This document shows positions 7,173 to 14,193 of a stretch of 15,191 bases of DNA, in pieces (positions within the stretch are counted from its first letter, which is position 1; every line of letters starts with the position of its first letter). Both the position numbers and the translations under genes were made by a program. The DNA is from Rhodospirillaceae bacterium (GTDB lineage: Bacteria > Pseudomonadota > Alphaproteobacteria > Rhodospirillales > Rhodospirillaceae): assembly GCA_002691085.1 (NCBI GenBank), contig NZGX01000046.1, positions 67,359-82,549 on the forward strand. The letters run 5' to 3'. The notes below the pieces were generated by a model that searched no databases, had not been told where the DNA came from, and worked only from the letters and a program-made list of their open reading frames with translations.

Positions 7173-8393
7173 TCAATCTAACATATGAGAAATTAAACCA
7201 TCAACAAGCTTTGGCTCAAACCAAGTTGATTTTGGTGGCATTATTTTATTTGAGTCTGCTACAAGCATCAGTTCTTTAACGTGGGTTGAAAACAAGGAAA
7301 AAGCTAATTGCATTTTCCCTGAATCTACTTTATCGCTTAACTCCTTTAAACCTCTTACGCCTCCAACAAAGTCAATAGAAGGGTCTATTCTTGGGTCGAT
7401 AATGCCAAGAAGAGGCTTTATAATTTCATCATGTAGTATACTCACGTCCAAAGAGGAAACTGGATTATTATTTGTTATATTTTTCTTAAAACTTAATTTA
7501 TACCACTTTCCCTCTAAATACATTCCAAACTGTTGTTTATTTTCAGGCTGGAATTGTTTTTGAGAAACTGAAACATTAAAACTTTTCCCAATATGATTTA
7601 ATAACTCTTGCGGGGACAAGCCATTTAAACTTTTTATAAGCCTGTTATAAGGCAAGATCTGTAATTCATCTTCTGGAAAAATGACTGACAAGAAGAATTG
7701 TGCACTCTTATTATTTTTCATAAACTTTGCAACACGAGAAGCCGCAGCAGATCTATGGTGACCATCAGCTATATATAGCTGATCTAAATTATTAAAATTA
7801 GAAGCTATCTGATCGATATAACTTGGATTATTGATGACCCATAATGAATGTACATTTCCATCATTACTTACCACTCTATAGTCAGGAGGTGAATTGCTAA
7901 GCAAACTGATGGTTTCTTTGATTTCAGAAGACTTTTTATGGACTAAAAGCACAGGACCTGTCTGAGCCTTCAAAGAAGAAATTTGTTTTACTCTATCATC
8001 TTCTTTTTGTGGGCGTGTTAATTCATGTTTTTTTATAATGTTAGAATCATAAGCCTCAACCGAAGCTACACAGGAAACTCCAGTTTGTTGATGACCATCA
8101 CGCTCTATCCTATATATATAAAAACAAGGCACTGTATCGCGTACCAGAACACCGCCTGACTTAAGCTTCTCAAAATTATCCTTTCCCTTTTGATAAACAA
8201 CTTCAGAGTATGGATCTATAGAATCAGATAAATCAACTTGTGGTTTAGAAATATGTAAAAAACTATTTGGCTTGTTTTGAACCATAACTCTAGCCTCAGA
8301 GTCATTCAGCACATCATACGGTGGTGCTATCACGCTCTCAGCTAACTGGGGATGTGGCCTTAAAGCTAGGAAAGGTTGGATGAGTTTTTCCAT
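7173..8393 (-). CDS. DUF1015 family protein of unknown function
   Basis: This is a conserved, probably cytoplasmic protein whose biochemical role I do not know. The 406 residues show the recognisable DUF1015 blocks: an N-terminal ALRPHPQLAESVIAPPYDV (10-28), the charged block KKHELTRPQKEDDR (121-134), and the glycine-histidine motif LYIADGHHRSAAASR (206-220) with His212, His213 and Arg214. Such a cluster of His, Arg and Asp looks like an active or phosphate-binding site, but that is inference. No signal peptide or membrane helix is apparent. The ATG at 8391-8393 is used because APPYDV follows at the expected distance; no ribosome site is evident. It lies 28 bases after pepA, and its stop touches the miaA start (TGAATG), indicating a pepA-DUF1015-miaA transcript. 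The family assignment is good; any enzymatic label would be a guess. Confidence 0.88.
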   Translation of the reverse strand: MEKLIQPFLALRPHPQLAESVIAPPYDVLNDSEARVMVQNKPNSFLHISKPQVDLSDSIDPYSEVVYQKGKDNFEKLKSGGVLVRDTVPCFYIYRIERDGHQQTGVSCVASVEAYDSNIIKKHELTRPQKEDDRVKQISSLKAQTGPVLLVHKKSSEIKETISLLSNSPPDYRVVSNDGNVHSLWVINNPSYIDQIASNFNNLDQLYIADGHHRSAAASRVAKFMKNNKSAQFFLSVIFPEDELQILPYNRLIKSLNGLSPQELLNHIGKSFNVSVSQKQFQPENKQQFGMYLEGKWYKLSFKKNITNNNPVSSLDVSILHDEIIKPLLGIIDPRIDPSIDFVGGVRGLKELSDKVDSGKMQLAFSLFSTHVKELMLVADSNKIMPPKSTWFEPKLVDGLISHMLD

Positions 8394-8421
8394 AAAATAA
8401 AAAATATTCTATTAGTTAAAA

Positions 8422-9915
8422 TTAATTGTTATTCTCAATATTGTCTCTAACAAACTTATCAAGTAATCTAACACCATAGCCTGTAGCACCCTTTGAAGAA
8501 AGTTTGGTGTTAATCTCTGACCATGTAACACCCGCTATATCGAGATGTGCCCATTTGACACCATCGTTAACAAATCTTTTAATAAACTGAGCTGCAGTAA
8601 TTGCACCTGCATCTCGCGGGCCAATATTTTTCATGTCAGCAATTGAAGAATTAATCAGCTTATCATACTCTGGGCCAATTGGTAATCTCCACAACCTTTC
8701 ATTGGTTAAGGCTCCTGCTCTAATTAAATCCTCAGAAAGAGTATCATCATTAGAAAATAGACCACAATAATATTTTGATAAAGCTACAATCACTGCTCCA
8801 GTAAGAGTTGCTAAATCAATAATATAACCTGGATTATAATTTTTTTGCACGTACCATAAAATATCTGCAAGAACTAATCGGCCTTCCGCATCAGTGTTTT
8901 GAACTTCGATGGTTTGTCCATCAGCGCTTTTTACAACATCTCCTGGTCGCTGTGCATTTCCGTCTGGCATATTCTCAACCAAACCTACTATTCCAACTGC
9001 ATTAACCTTAGCCTTTCGCTCAGCTAATGATTTCATCAACCCAGATACAACTGCCGCTCCACCCATATCCCATTTCATATCCCACATTCCATGGGATGGC
9101 TTTATGCTTATTCCACCTGAGTCAAAACAAACACCCTTACCAACAAATGCAATCTTTTTTTGATTTCTATTTCCACCGTTCCAATCCATTACAGCCACTC
9201 TAGGAGGGTTAGCAGAGCCTTGGGCAACACCTAAGAGTGCATTCATGCCCATTCTCTCCATTTCCGAAACAGTTAATATTTTTACTTTAAGGCCTTTTGA
9301 AGATAGGGCCTTAATCTGTCTAGCGAAGGTAATAGGAGTCAAAATATTTGCTGGTTCATTAACAAGGTTTCTCGCAAAAATTACTCCATCATTAATAACT
9401 TTGAAATCATTAAATTTTTTTCTTGAAGCCGCAATATCCGAGGATAAAATGGATACAGACTTTAACCCACTTTTTTGTAGCTTTTCTTTTTTTGTGAAAT
9501 ATTTATTAAAATTATATGCCCTCAAATAAATACCCGAAGCTAATAATGAAGAAATCTTTACCATTTTAATTTTCGGAATTTTTTGATTATCAACAAAAAT
9601 CTTAAGTTCATCATTTTTTTGTATTTTTGAAAATAAGTCTCCACCAACTTCTTCTATATCAGAGTCTTTTATTTTATTCGAAGGGCCAAGTCCAAAAAGA
9701 TAGATATTCTTGTACCCGGAAGAAGGGGGAGAAACTAGACTTATAAATTGATCTTTTTTCCCTATAAATTTATGGTACTTAACAGCCGCTGACAAAATAT
9801 TTGCTGTTTTCTTATTAACGGAATTTGAAAATTTAGTAAATTTATCATCCTCAAAAAAACCAATAGCCAGAGATCCAGATGATGGAATTATAAGTTTTGA
9901 AAAAGAAATCTTCAT
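8422..9915 (-). CDS. pepA: Leucyl aminopeptidase, M17 family
   Basis: This is a two-metal cytosolic aminopeptidase that removes N-terminal residues from peptides; in E. coli PepA also binds DNA in Xer recombination and transcriptional control. It has 497 residues, the normal length. The N-terminal regulatory domain (about 1-165) is poorly conserved and lysine-rich. The catalytic domain begins at about 170 (VNEPANILTP near 185) and retains all M17 residues: Lys260 and Asp265 in FVGKGVCFDSGGISIKP, catalytic Lys272, Asp283 in KWDMGGAA, and Asp342, Glu344 and Arg346 in NTDAEGRLVLADI. The enzyme should therefore be active. The ATG at 9913-9915 opens the leftward arm; the gene is divergent from the molybdenum hydroxylase gene across 163 bases and followed by the DUF1015 gene after 28 bases. 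PepA as against the related PepB is favoured by length and the complete N-terminal domain. Confidence 0.95.
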   Translation of the reverse strand: MKISFSKLIIPSSGSLAIGFFEDDKFTKFSNSVNKKTANILSAAVKYHKFIGKKDQFISLVSPPSSGYKNIYLFGLGPSNKIKDSDIEEVGGDLFSKIQKNDELKIFVDNQKIPKIKMVKISSLLASGIYLRAYNFNKYFTKKEKLQKSGLKSVSILSSDIAASRKKFNDFKVINDGVIFARNLVNEPANILTPITFARQIKALSSKGLKVKILTVSEMERMGMNALLGVAQGSANPPRVAVMDWNGGNRNQKKIAFVGKGVCFDSGGISIKPSHGMWDMKWDMGGAAVVSGLMKSLAERKAKVNAVGIVGLVENMPDGNAQRPGDVVKSADGQTIEVQNTDAEGRLVLADILWYVQKNYNPGYIIDLATLTGAVIVALSKYYCGLFSNDDTLSEDLIRAGALTNERLWRLPIGPEYDKLINSSIADMKNIGPRDAGAITAAQFIKRFVNDGVKWAHLDIAGVTWSEINTKLSSKGATGYGVRLLDKFVRDNIENNN

Positions 9916-9971
9916 AATTTGAACCTAACTTTGATATGAAATAGTATTATGTTAAAATAAAGCAAATTTAT

Positions 9972-10001
9972 TTGTAATGTATAGGCCTTTTAAAATATAA
10001 T
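9972..10001 (+). promoter_or_regulatory. Candidate sigma70-type promoter for the rightward operon
   Basis: TTGTAA at 9972-9977 and a perfect TATAAT at 9996-10001 are separated by 18 bases. Transcription would begin near 10008 and leave a leader of about 70 bases before the ATG at 10079. A second -35-like TTGACC at 10001-10006 overlaps the -10 but has no good partner. The divergent region 9916-10078 must also hold the pepA promoter; its best -10 candidate on the minus strand (CATAAT at 9951-9946) lacks a convincing -35. Confidence 0.45.
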
Positions 10002-10078
10002 TGACCTAAAATGTAAACCAAAGAGTTAAAAATTCGTGTATATCTGGTTTTTTTTGAGAAGAATAGGAATTAATTAAG

Positions 10079-12418
10079 ATGGGAAAATTTGGAATGGGGC
10101 AACCCATAAGAAGAGTAGAAGATGAGAGATTCCTAAAAGGGTTTGGTGAATATACCGATGATATAAAATTAAGTGACCAGACTTACTTAGTCGTACACCG
10201 CTCCCCTTATGCACATGCTAAAATTAAATCCATAGATCTTAGTTACGCTAAGGAAACTGATGGTGTCCTAGGCGTTTTTGTGAATAAAGACTTAGAAGAA
10301 GAAGGTTTTTTATGTATTCCTCATGACGTTGTTCCTAATGGAATTGATGGAAATGAAGTTATGGTTCCAAAACGGCCAATTTTAGCACAAGACAAAGTTA
10401 GATATGTTGGAGAACCAATAGCAATAATTGTAGCAAAAACATTAAATATTGCTAGAGATGCATCCGAACTAATCGAGGTAGATTTTGAAGAATTAACACC
10501 TTTCCCGAATATGAATACAGAAATCTCATCAAACTCTGAACCAATTTTCAAAGAAATAAAGAATAACGAATTAGTTCACTGGTCTATGGGTAATAAAGAC
10601 GAAACTGACAAAATATTTTCCAAAGCAAGAAAAATAATTTCTATAAACCTTATAAATAATAGAATAGCCCCTACCGCATTAGAACCTAGAGCTGTAATTT
10701 CTGAATATGATGATTTAAACGATTCTTATACGCTTAGAACGGGAAGCCAAGGTTCACATAAATTAAGAGAATGGATAACTGGTAAAAATGGGAAGAAAGC
10801 TGCTGATATTAAACCTGATAAATTGAGAGTTATTTGCCCTGACGTTGGTGGCGGGTTTGGTATGAAGAACTTCTTATTCAATGAAACCCTTTTGACACTT
10901 TTTGCATCCAAAGCTATTGGGAAGCCAGTAAAGTGGAAAGCAGACAGAACAGAGAGTTTTCTAAATGATACTCACGGAAGAGACCAAATTAATTTTGCAG
11001 AGCTAGCCTTATCGGAGGATGGAAAGTTTGAGGCACTAAGGGTTTCATCAAAAGGAAATGTCGGTGCATATGTTTCACAATTTGGGGCAATGATACCAAC
11101 CATGGCTGGATGTGGAATGCTTTGTGGGTGTTATAAAATCAAATCAGCATATGTTGATGTTAAGGTCATAATTACTAATACCACTCCTTTAGATGCATAT
11201 CGGGGAGCTGGAAGGCCAGAGTCAGCATATATTATTGAGAGATTAGTAGATAAAGCTGCTGATGAACTGAAAATAGATCGAGCAGAAATTAGAAAACTAA
11301 ATTTTATTGAGCCTGAAGAATTCCCTTTTGAGACAGCCCTTGGAATGAAATATGACTCTGGAGAATATAAAAAAATTCTGTCTTTAGCGACTAAAAGAGC
11401 TAATTGGAATACTTTTGCTGAGCGAAGAGTAGAGTCAGAAAAAAGAGGGATGCTTCGTGGAATAGGAATGAGCTATTACATTGAAGCTTGTGGAGGAGGC
11501 CCTACAGAATTTAAAACCATTGCTATAAAAATCGACGGAAGTGTAATCATTTCATCGGGAAGTCAAAACAATGGTCAAGGTCATGAAACTGCCTTTGCTC
11601 AGATAGCTGCTGACACTCTGGGTATTGAAATGGATAAAATTGAGGTCATAATGGGAGATACAGAAAAAATTGAAGCAGGGATTGGAACAGGAGGCAGTAG
11701 AGCTTTAGCAGCAGGAGGAAGTGCAACACTATCAACATGCCAAAAACTAATTAATAAAGGCAAAAGCGTTGCTGCCACACTTCTACAGTCCTCAGAAGAT
11801 AAGATAATCTTTGAAAATGGATTTTATAAAATAATGGATACTGGTTCAACAGTGTCTCTTCTGGATGTAGCAAAAGCAACCTATGATAAAAAGACTTTTT
11901 CTGAAGATATTGAAGAGGGATTAGAGACGTCCTCTGAGCAAGTTATGAATGCACAAACCTTTCCAAATGGTTGTCACATATGCGAGATCGAAATTGACCC
12001 TGAAACAGGCGTAATATCGTTCATTAATTATATTATTGAAGATGATATCGGACGTATACTTAATCCACTAATGCTAGAAGGACAAATTCTTGGAGGTGCT
12101 GGACAAGGAATTGGGCAAGCTTTGTACGAGGAAGCTATTTACGATAATAATGGTCAGCTTGTTAATGGTTCTTTTATGGATTATATAATGCCAAGAGCAG
12201 ATAACCTACCATCCTTTAATTTTAACTATACAGAAGTTTCATCTCCCAGCAATAAACTTGGAGTTAAAGGTGCTGGAGAAGCTGGAACTATAGGAGCAAC
12301 ACCAGCAGTAGCAAATGCAGTAATTAATGCATTAAATTCAATTAATGCTAAGCCTATAGATATGCCAATGACACCCATTAAAATTTGGAAATCAATAAAG
12401 GAAGCGCGTAAATCCTAG
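10079..12418 (+). CDS. Xanthine dehydrogenase/CoxL-family molybdopterin-binding (large) subunit
   Basis: This is a molybdenum hydroxylase catalytic subunit that would oxidise an aldehyde, heterocycle or similar substrate with water as oxygen source. The 779 residues are full length. Residues about 18-138 form the a/b hammerhead domain (RFLKGFGEYTDDI); the molybdenum cofactor domains follow, with GGGFGMKN at 257-264, AYRGAGR at 373-379, QNNGQGHETAFAQIAADTLGI at 496-516 and the catalytic Glu734 in GVKGAGEAG. The AYRGAGR loop is that of so-called form II CoxL-like proteins and lacks the Cys of true form I CO dehydrogenase (AYxCSFR), so CO oxidation should not be assumed. The partner FAD and 2Fe-2S subunits are not adjacent: upstream is divergent pepA, downstream is cysQ 19 bases away. 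The ATG is preceded by AGGA ten bases upstream. The substrate cannot be told from sequence. Confidence 0.9.
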   Translation: MGKFGMGQPIRRVEDERFLKGFGEYTDDIKLSDQTYLVVHRSPYAHAKIKSIDLSYAKETDGVLGVFVNKDLEEEGFLCIPHDVVPNGIDGNEVMVPKRPILAQDKVRYVGEPIAIIVAKTLNIARDASELIEVDFEELTPFPNMNTEISSNSEPIFKEIKNNELVHWSMGNKDETDKIFSKARKIISINLINNRIAPTALEPRAVISEYDDLNDSYTLRTGSQGSHKLREWITGKNGKKAADIKPDKLRVICPDVGGGFGMKNFLFNETLLTLFASKAIGKPVKWKADRTESFLNDTHGRDQINFAELALSEDGKFEALRVSSKGNVGAYVSQFGAMIPTMAGCGMLCGCYKIKSAYVDVKVIITNTTPLDAYRGAGRPESAYIIERLVDKAADELKIDRAEIRKLNFIEPEEFPFETALGMKYDSGEYKKILSLATKRANWNTFAERRVESEKRGMLRGIGMSYYIEACGGGPTEFKTIAIKIDGSVIISSGSQNNGQGHETAFAQIAADTLGIEMDKIEVIMGDTEKIEAGIGTGGSRALAAGGSATLSTCQKLINKGKSVAATLLQSSEDKIIFENGFYKIMDTGSTVSLLDVAKATYDKKTFSEDIEEGLETSSEQVMNAQTFPNGCHICEIEIDPETGVISFINYIIEDDIGRILNPLMLEGQILGGAGQGIGQALYEEAIYDNNGQLVNGSFMDYIMPRADNLPSFNFNYTEVSSPSNKLGVKGAGEAGTIGATPAVANAVINALNSINAKPIDMPMTPIKIWKSIKEARKS

Positions 12419-12437
12419 TTTTTATTTTTGTAACAAA

Positions 12438-13241
12438 ATGTCAGATATCTATAATTCACTTTTACATTATAAAAATATATTAGAAAACACATCCCTCTCT
12501 GCAGGAAAGGAAATTATGAATTATCATAATAACTTATCATGCATTGATACAAAAAATGACAATTCTCCTGTAACCCAAGCTGACAAAGTTGCAGAAGAAA
12601 TTATTTTAAATGAGCTTTATAAATTAGATACAAAACTACCAATAATTGCTGAAGAGGATTCCTATAAGAACGGATTCCCTGAATTTGAAGGTAATTCATT
12701 TTGGTGCATTGATGCTTTAGATGGAACAAAAGAGTTTATAAAATCAGGAAAGAATTTTACTGTGAATATAGCTCTTATAATTGAAAAGATACCTGTTCTG
12801 GGGATCATTTATGCTCCAGCCCTGAAGACATTATATACGGGTATTAAATATAAGAATACGAATTTTGCACAGGTCATGGACTCAAATAAGAATATAAAAA
12901 ATAATATCAAAGCAAGAAAGCCTCCAAGAGAAGGCATTATTGTTCTCAACAGCCTTCATCACCCAAATAAAGAACTATTAAATAATTTCTTATGTAATAA
13001 AAAGGTAGCAAAAGTTATTCCAATGAGTTCATCGCTTAAGTTCTGCTTGATTGCTGAGGGAAAGGCTGACGTTTATCCAAGGTTTGGACCTACTAATGAG
13101 TGGGATACTGCCGCGGGACAAACTATATTAAATGCAGCAGGAGGAAATGTGAAAACCTTTAATGGAAAAGAATTGTGCTATAATAAAAGAAATCAAAATT
13201 TCATAAACGATAATTTTGTTGCATCAAGTGGGGAGGTTTAG
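12438..13241 (+). CDS. cysQ: CysQ-type 3'(2'),5'-bisphosphate nucleotidase, inositol monophosphatase superfamily
   Basis: The likely role is hydrolysis of 3'-phosphoadenosine 5'-phosphate, a by-product of sulfate assimilation and sulfotransferase reactions, to AMP. The 267 residues match CysQ. Metal-site motifs are all present: SPVTQADKVAEEII (Asp49), PIIAEED (Glu72, Glu73), IDALDGTKEF at 91-100 (Asp92, Asp95), and EWDTAAGQTILNAAGG with Asp223. The GTKEFIKSGKNFTVNIALI wording is typical of CysQ rather than SuhB-type inositol phosphatases. The second motif has Ala where WxxDPLDGT-type proteins usually carry Pro; the metal ligands are unaffected. The ATG follows the hydroxylase stop by 19 bases with no Shine-Dalgarno sequence, so translation may depend on coupling. 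Its 3' end contains the ribosome site of the next gene. Substrate specificity within the superfamily is inferred. Confidence 0.88.
   Translation: MSDIYNSLLHYKNILENTSLSAGKEIMNYHNNLSCIDTKNDNSPVTQADKVAEEIILNELYKLDTKLPIIAEEDSYKNGFPEFEGNSFWCIDALDGTKEFIKSGKNFTVNIALIIEKIPVLGIIYAPALKTLYTGIKYKNTNFAQVMDSNKNIKNNIKARKPPREGIIVLNSLHHPNKELLNNFLCNKKVAKVIPMSSSLKFCLIAEGKADVYPRFGPTNEWDTAAGQTILNAAGGNVKTFNGKELCYNKRNQNFINDNFVASSGEV
13231..13236 (+). promoter_or_regulatory. Ribosome binding site deciding the Sua5 ATT start
   Basis: GGGAGG lies inside the last codons of cysQ, with seven bases (TTTAGGA) between it and ATT at 13244-13246. The motif is among the best Shine-Dalgarno matches in the window, and the spacing is close to ideal for initiation at that ATT. 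Confidence 0.65.
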
Positions 13242-13243
13242 GA

Positions 13244-14188
13244 ATTTTTATCTCGGACAAAAAAATAATTTTAGCAGCTAACCATCTAAGAAATGGAAAT
13301 ATTGTAGCTTTTCCTACAGAAACAGTATACGGACTTGGCGCAGACGCAAGCAACAATATGGCTGTGAAAAAAGTTTTTAAGGTAAAGAAAAGGCCACTTA
13401 ATAATCCAATTATTACTCACGTAGGTAAATCTTCATGGGTTTCAGGCATGACAGAACCTGAACCAAGAGCAAAGCTACTAATCAAAGAATTTTGGCCAGG
13501 GCCACTAACTTTAATTTTAAGAAAAAGATCAGATTGCCCAATCTCTGATTACGCTACTGCTAAACTAGAAACAATAGCAGTTAGACAGCCTAAAAATGAA
13601 ATTGCATTAAGATTATTGTTAGAATTAAGAAAACCTATTGCAGCTCCAAGTGCAAATATATCCGGTAAAGTCAGCTCAACAAATGCTGGGCATGTACAAA
13701 ATGATTTTGGTGATGAAATTGATTTTATATTAAATGCTGGAGAGTGCGAAACTGGAATAGAATCAACAGTTATAGATTTAACTGATGATGAACCAACTAT
13801 TTTAAGGCCCGGAGCAATATCTATTGAAAAAATCTCTCATATAATTGGAAAAACTAAATATTTATTCTCTCAAGAAACTAATCCACGGTCGCCTGGCTTA
13901 CTCCCAAAACACTATTCACCTGACCTTCCATTAAGGATTAATGCAACAAAAAAAGAACAAGAAAATGAGGTTATAATAGGCTTTGGGCAAAACGCAAAAA
14001 CAAACTTTAATTTAAGTCCTAGAGGTGACTTATCTGAGGCTGCGAAAAATTTATATAGCACTTTAAGACATGTTGATGATAATAAAAGATTTACGTGTAT
14101 AGCGATTAGCCCTATCCCAAATCATGGTATAGGAGTGGCAATTAATGATAGACTTCGCAGGGCATCAGAAGGTCAAAAAAGAGATTAA
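13244..14188 (+). CDS. Threonylcarbamoyl-AMP synthase, Sua5 type (apparent ATT start)
   Basis: This enzyme makes threonylcarbamoyl-AMP from threonine, bicarbonate and ATP for t6A at position 37 of tRNAs that read ANN codons. From the ATT it has 314 residues, as expected for Sua5 (YrdC domain plus C-terminal domain) rather than the short TsaC. The YrdC domain starts with the helix ILAANHLRNGNIVAFPTE; FPTETVYGLGAD is at 23-34, the basic substrate-site segment KKRPLNNP is near 48-55, and APSANISG is at 134-141. The linker SPGLLPKHYSP (216-226) and the Sua5 C-terminal domain ending GVAINDRLRRAS follow. The first in-frame ATG (13358) lies after FPTETVYGLGAD and would delete essential sequence, and no in-frame ATG, GTG, TTG or CTG exists between the upstream stop at 13211 and there. 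ATT at 13244 is best placed behind GGGAGG; it follows the cysQ stop by two bases. An assembly error at the start codon is the main alternative. Confidence 0.9.
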   Translation: MFISDKKIILAANHLRNGNIVAFPTETVYGLGADASNNMAVKKVFKVKKRPLNNPIITHVGKSSWVSGMTEPEPRAKLLIKEFWPGPLTLILRKRSDCPISDYATAKLETIAVRQPKNEIALRLLLELRKPIAAPSANISGKVSSTNAGHVQNDFGDEIDFILNAGECETGIESTVIDLTDDEPTILRPGAISIEKISHIIGKTKYLFSQETNPRSPGLLPKHYSPDLPLRINATKKEQENEVIIGFGQNAKTNFNLSPRGDLSEAAKNLYSTLRHVDDNKRFTCIAISPIPNHGIGVAINDRLRRASEGQKRD

Positions 14189-14193
14189 AGATT

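Noticed and set aside
9916..10078. The divergence point between the two arms, considered as a replication origin
   Set aside because: There is no DnaA-box cluster or repeat array; a divergent promoter region explains it.
10079..12418. Calling the hydroxylase an aerobic CO dehydrogenase (coxL)
   Set aside because: The active-site loop is AYRGAGR, not the Cys-containing AYxCSFR of form I enzymes, and the coxM and coxS genes are absent here.
6228..14188. A tRNA A37 modification cluster made of miaA and the Sua5 gene
   Set aside because: The two genes are about 6 kb apart, on opposite strands and in different operons; co-occurrence in the window is most simply chance.
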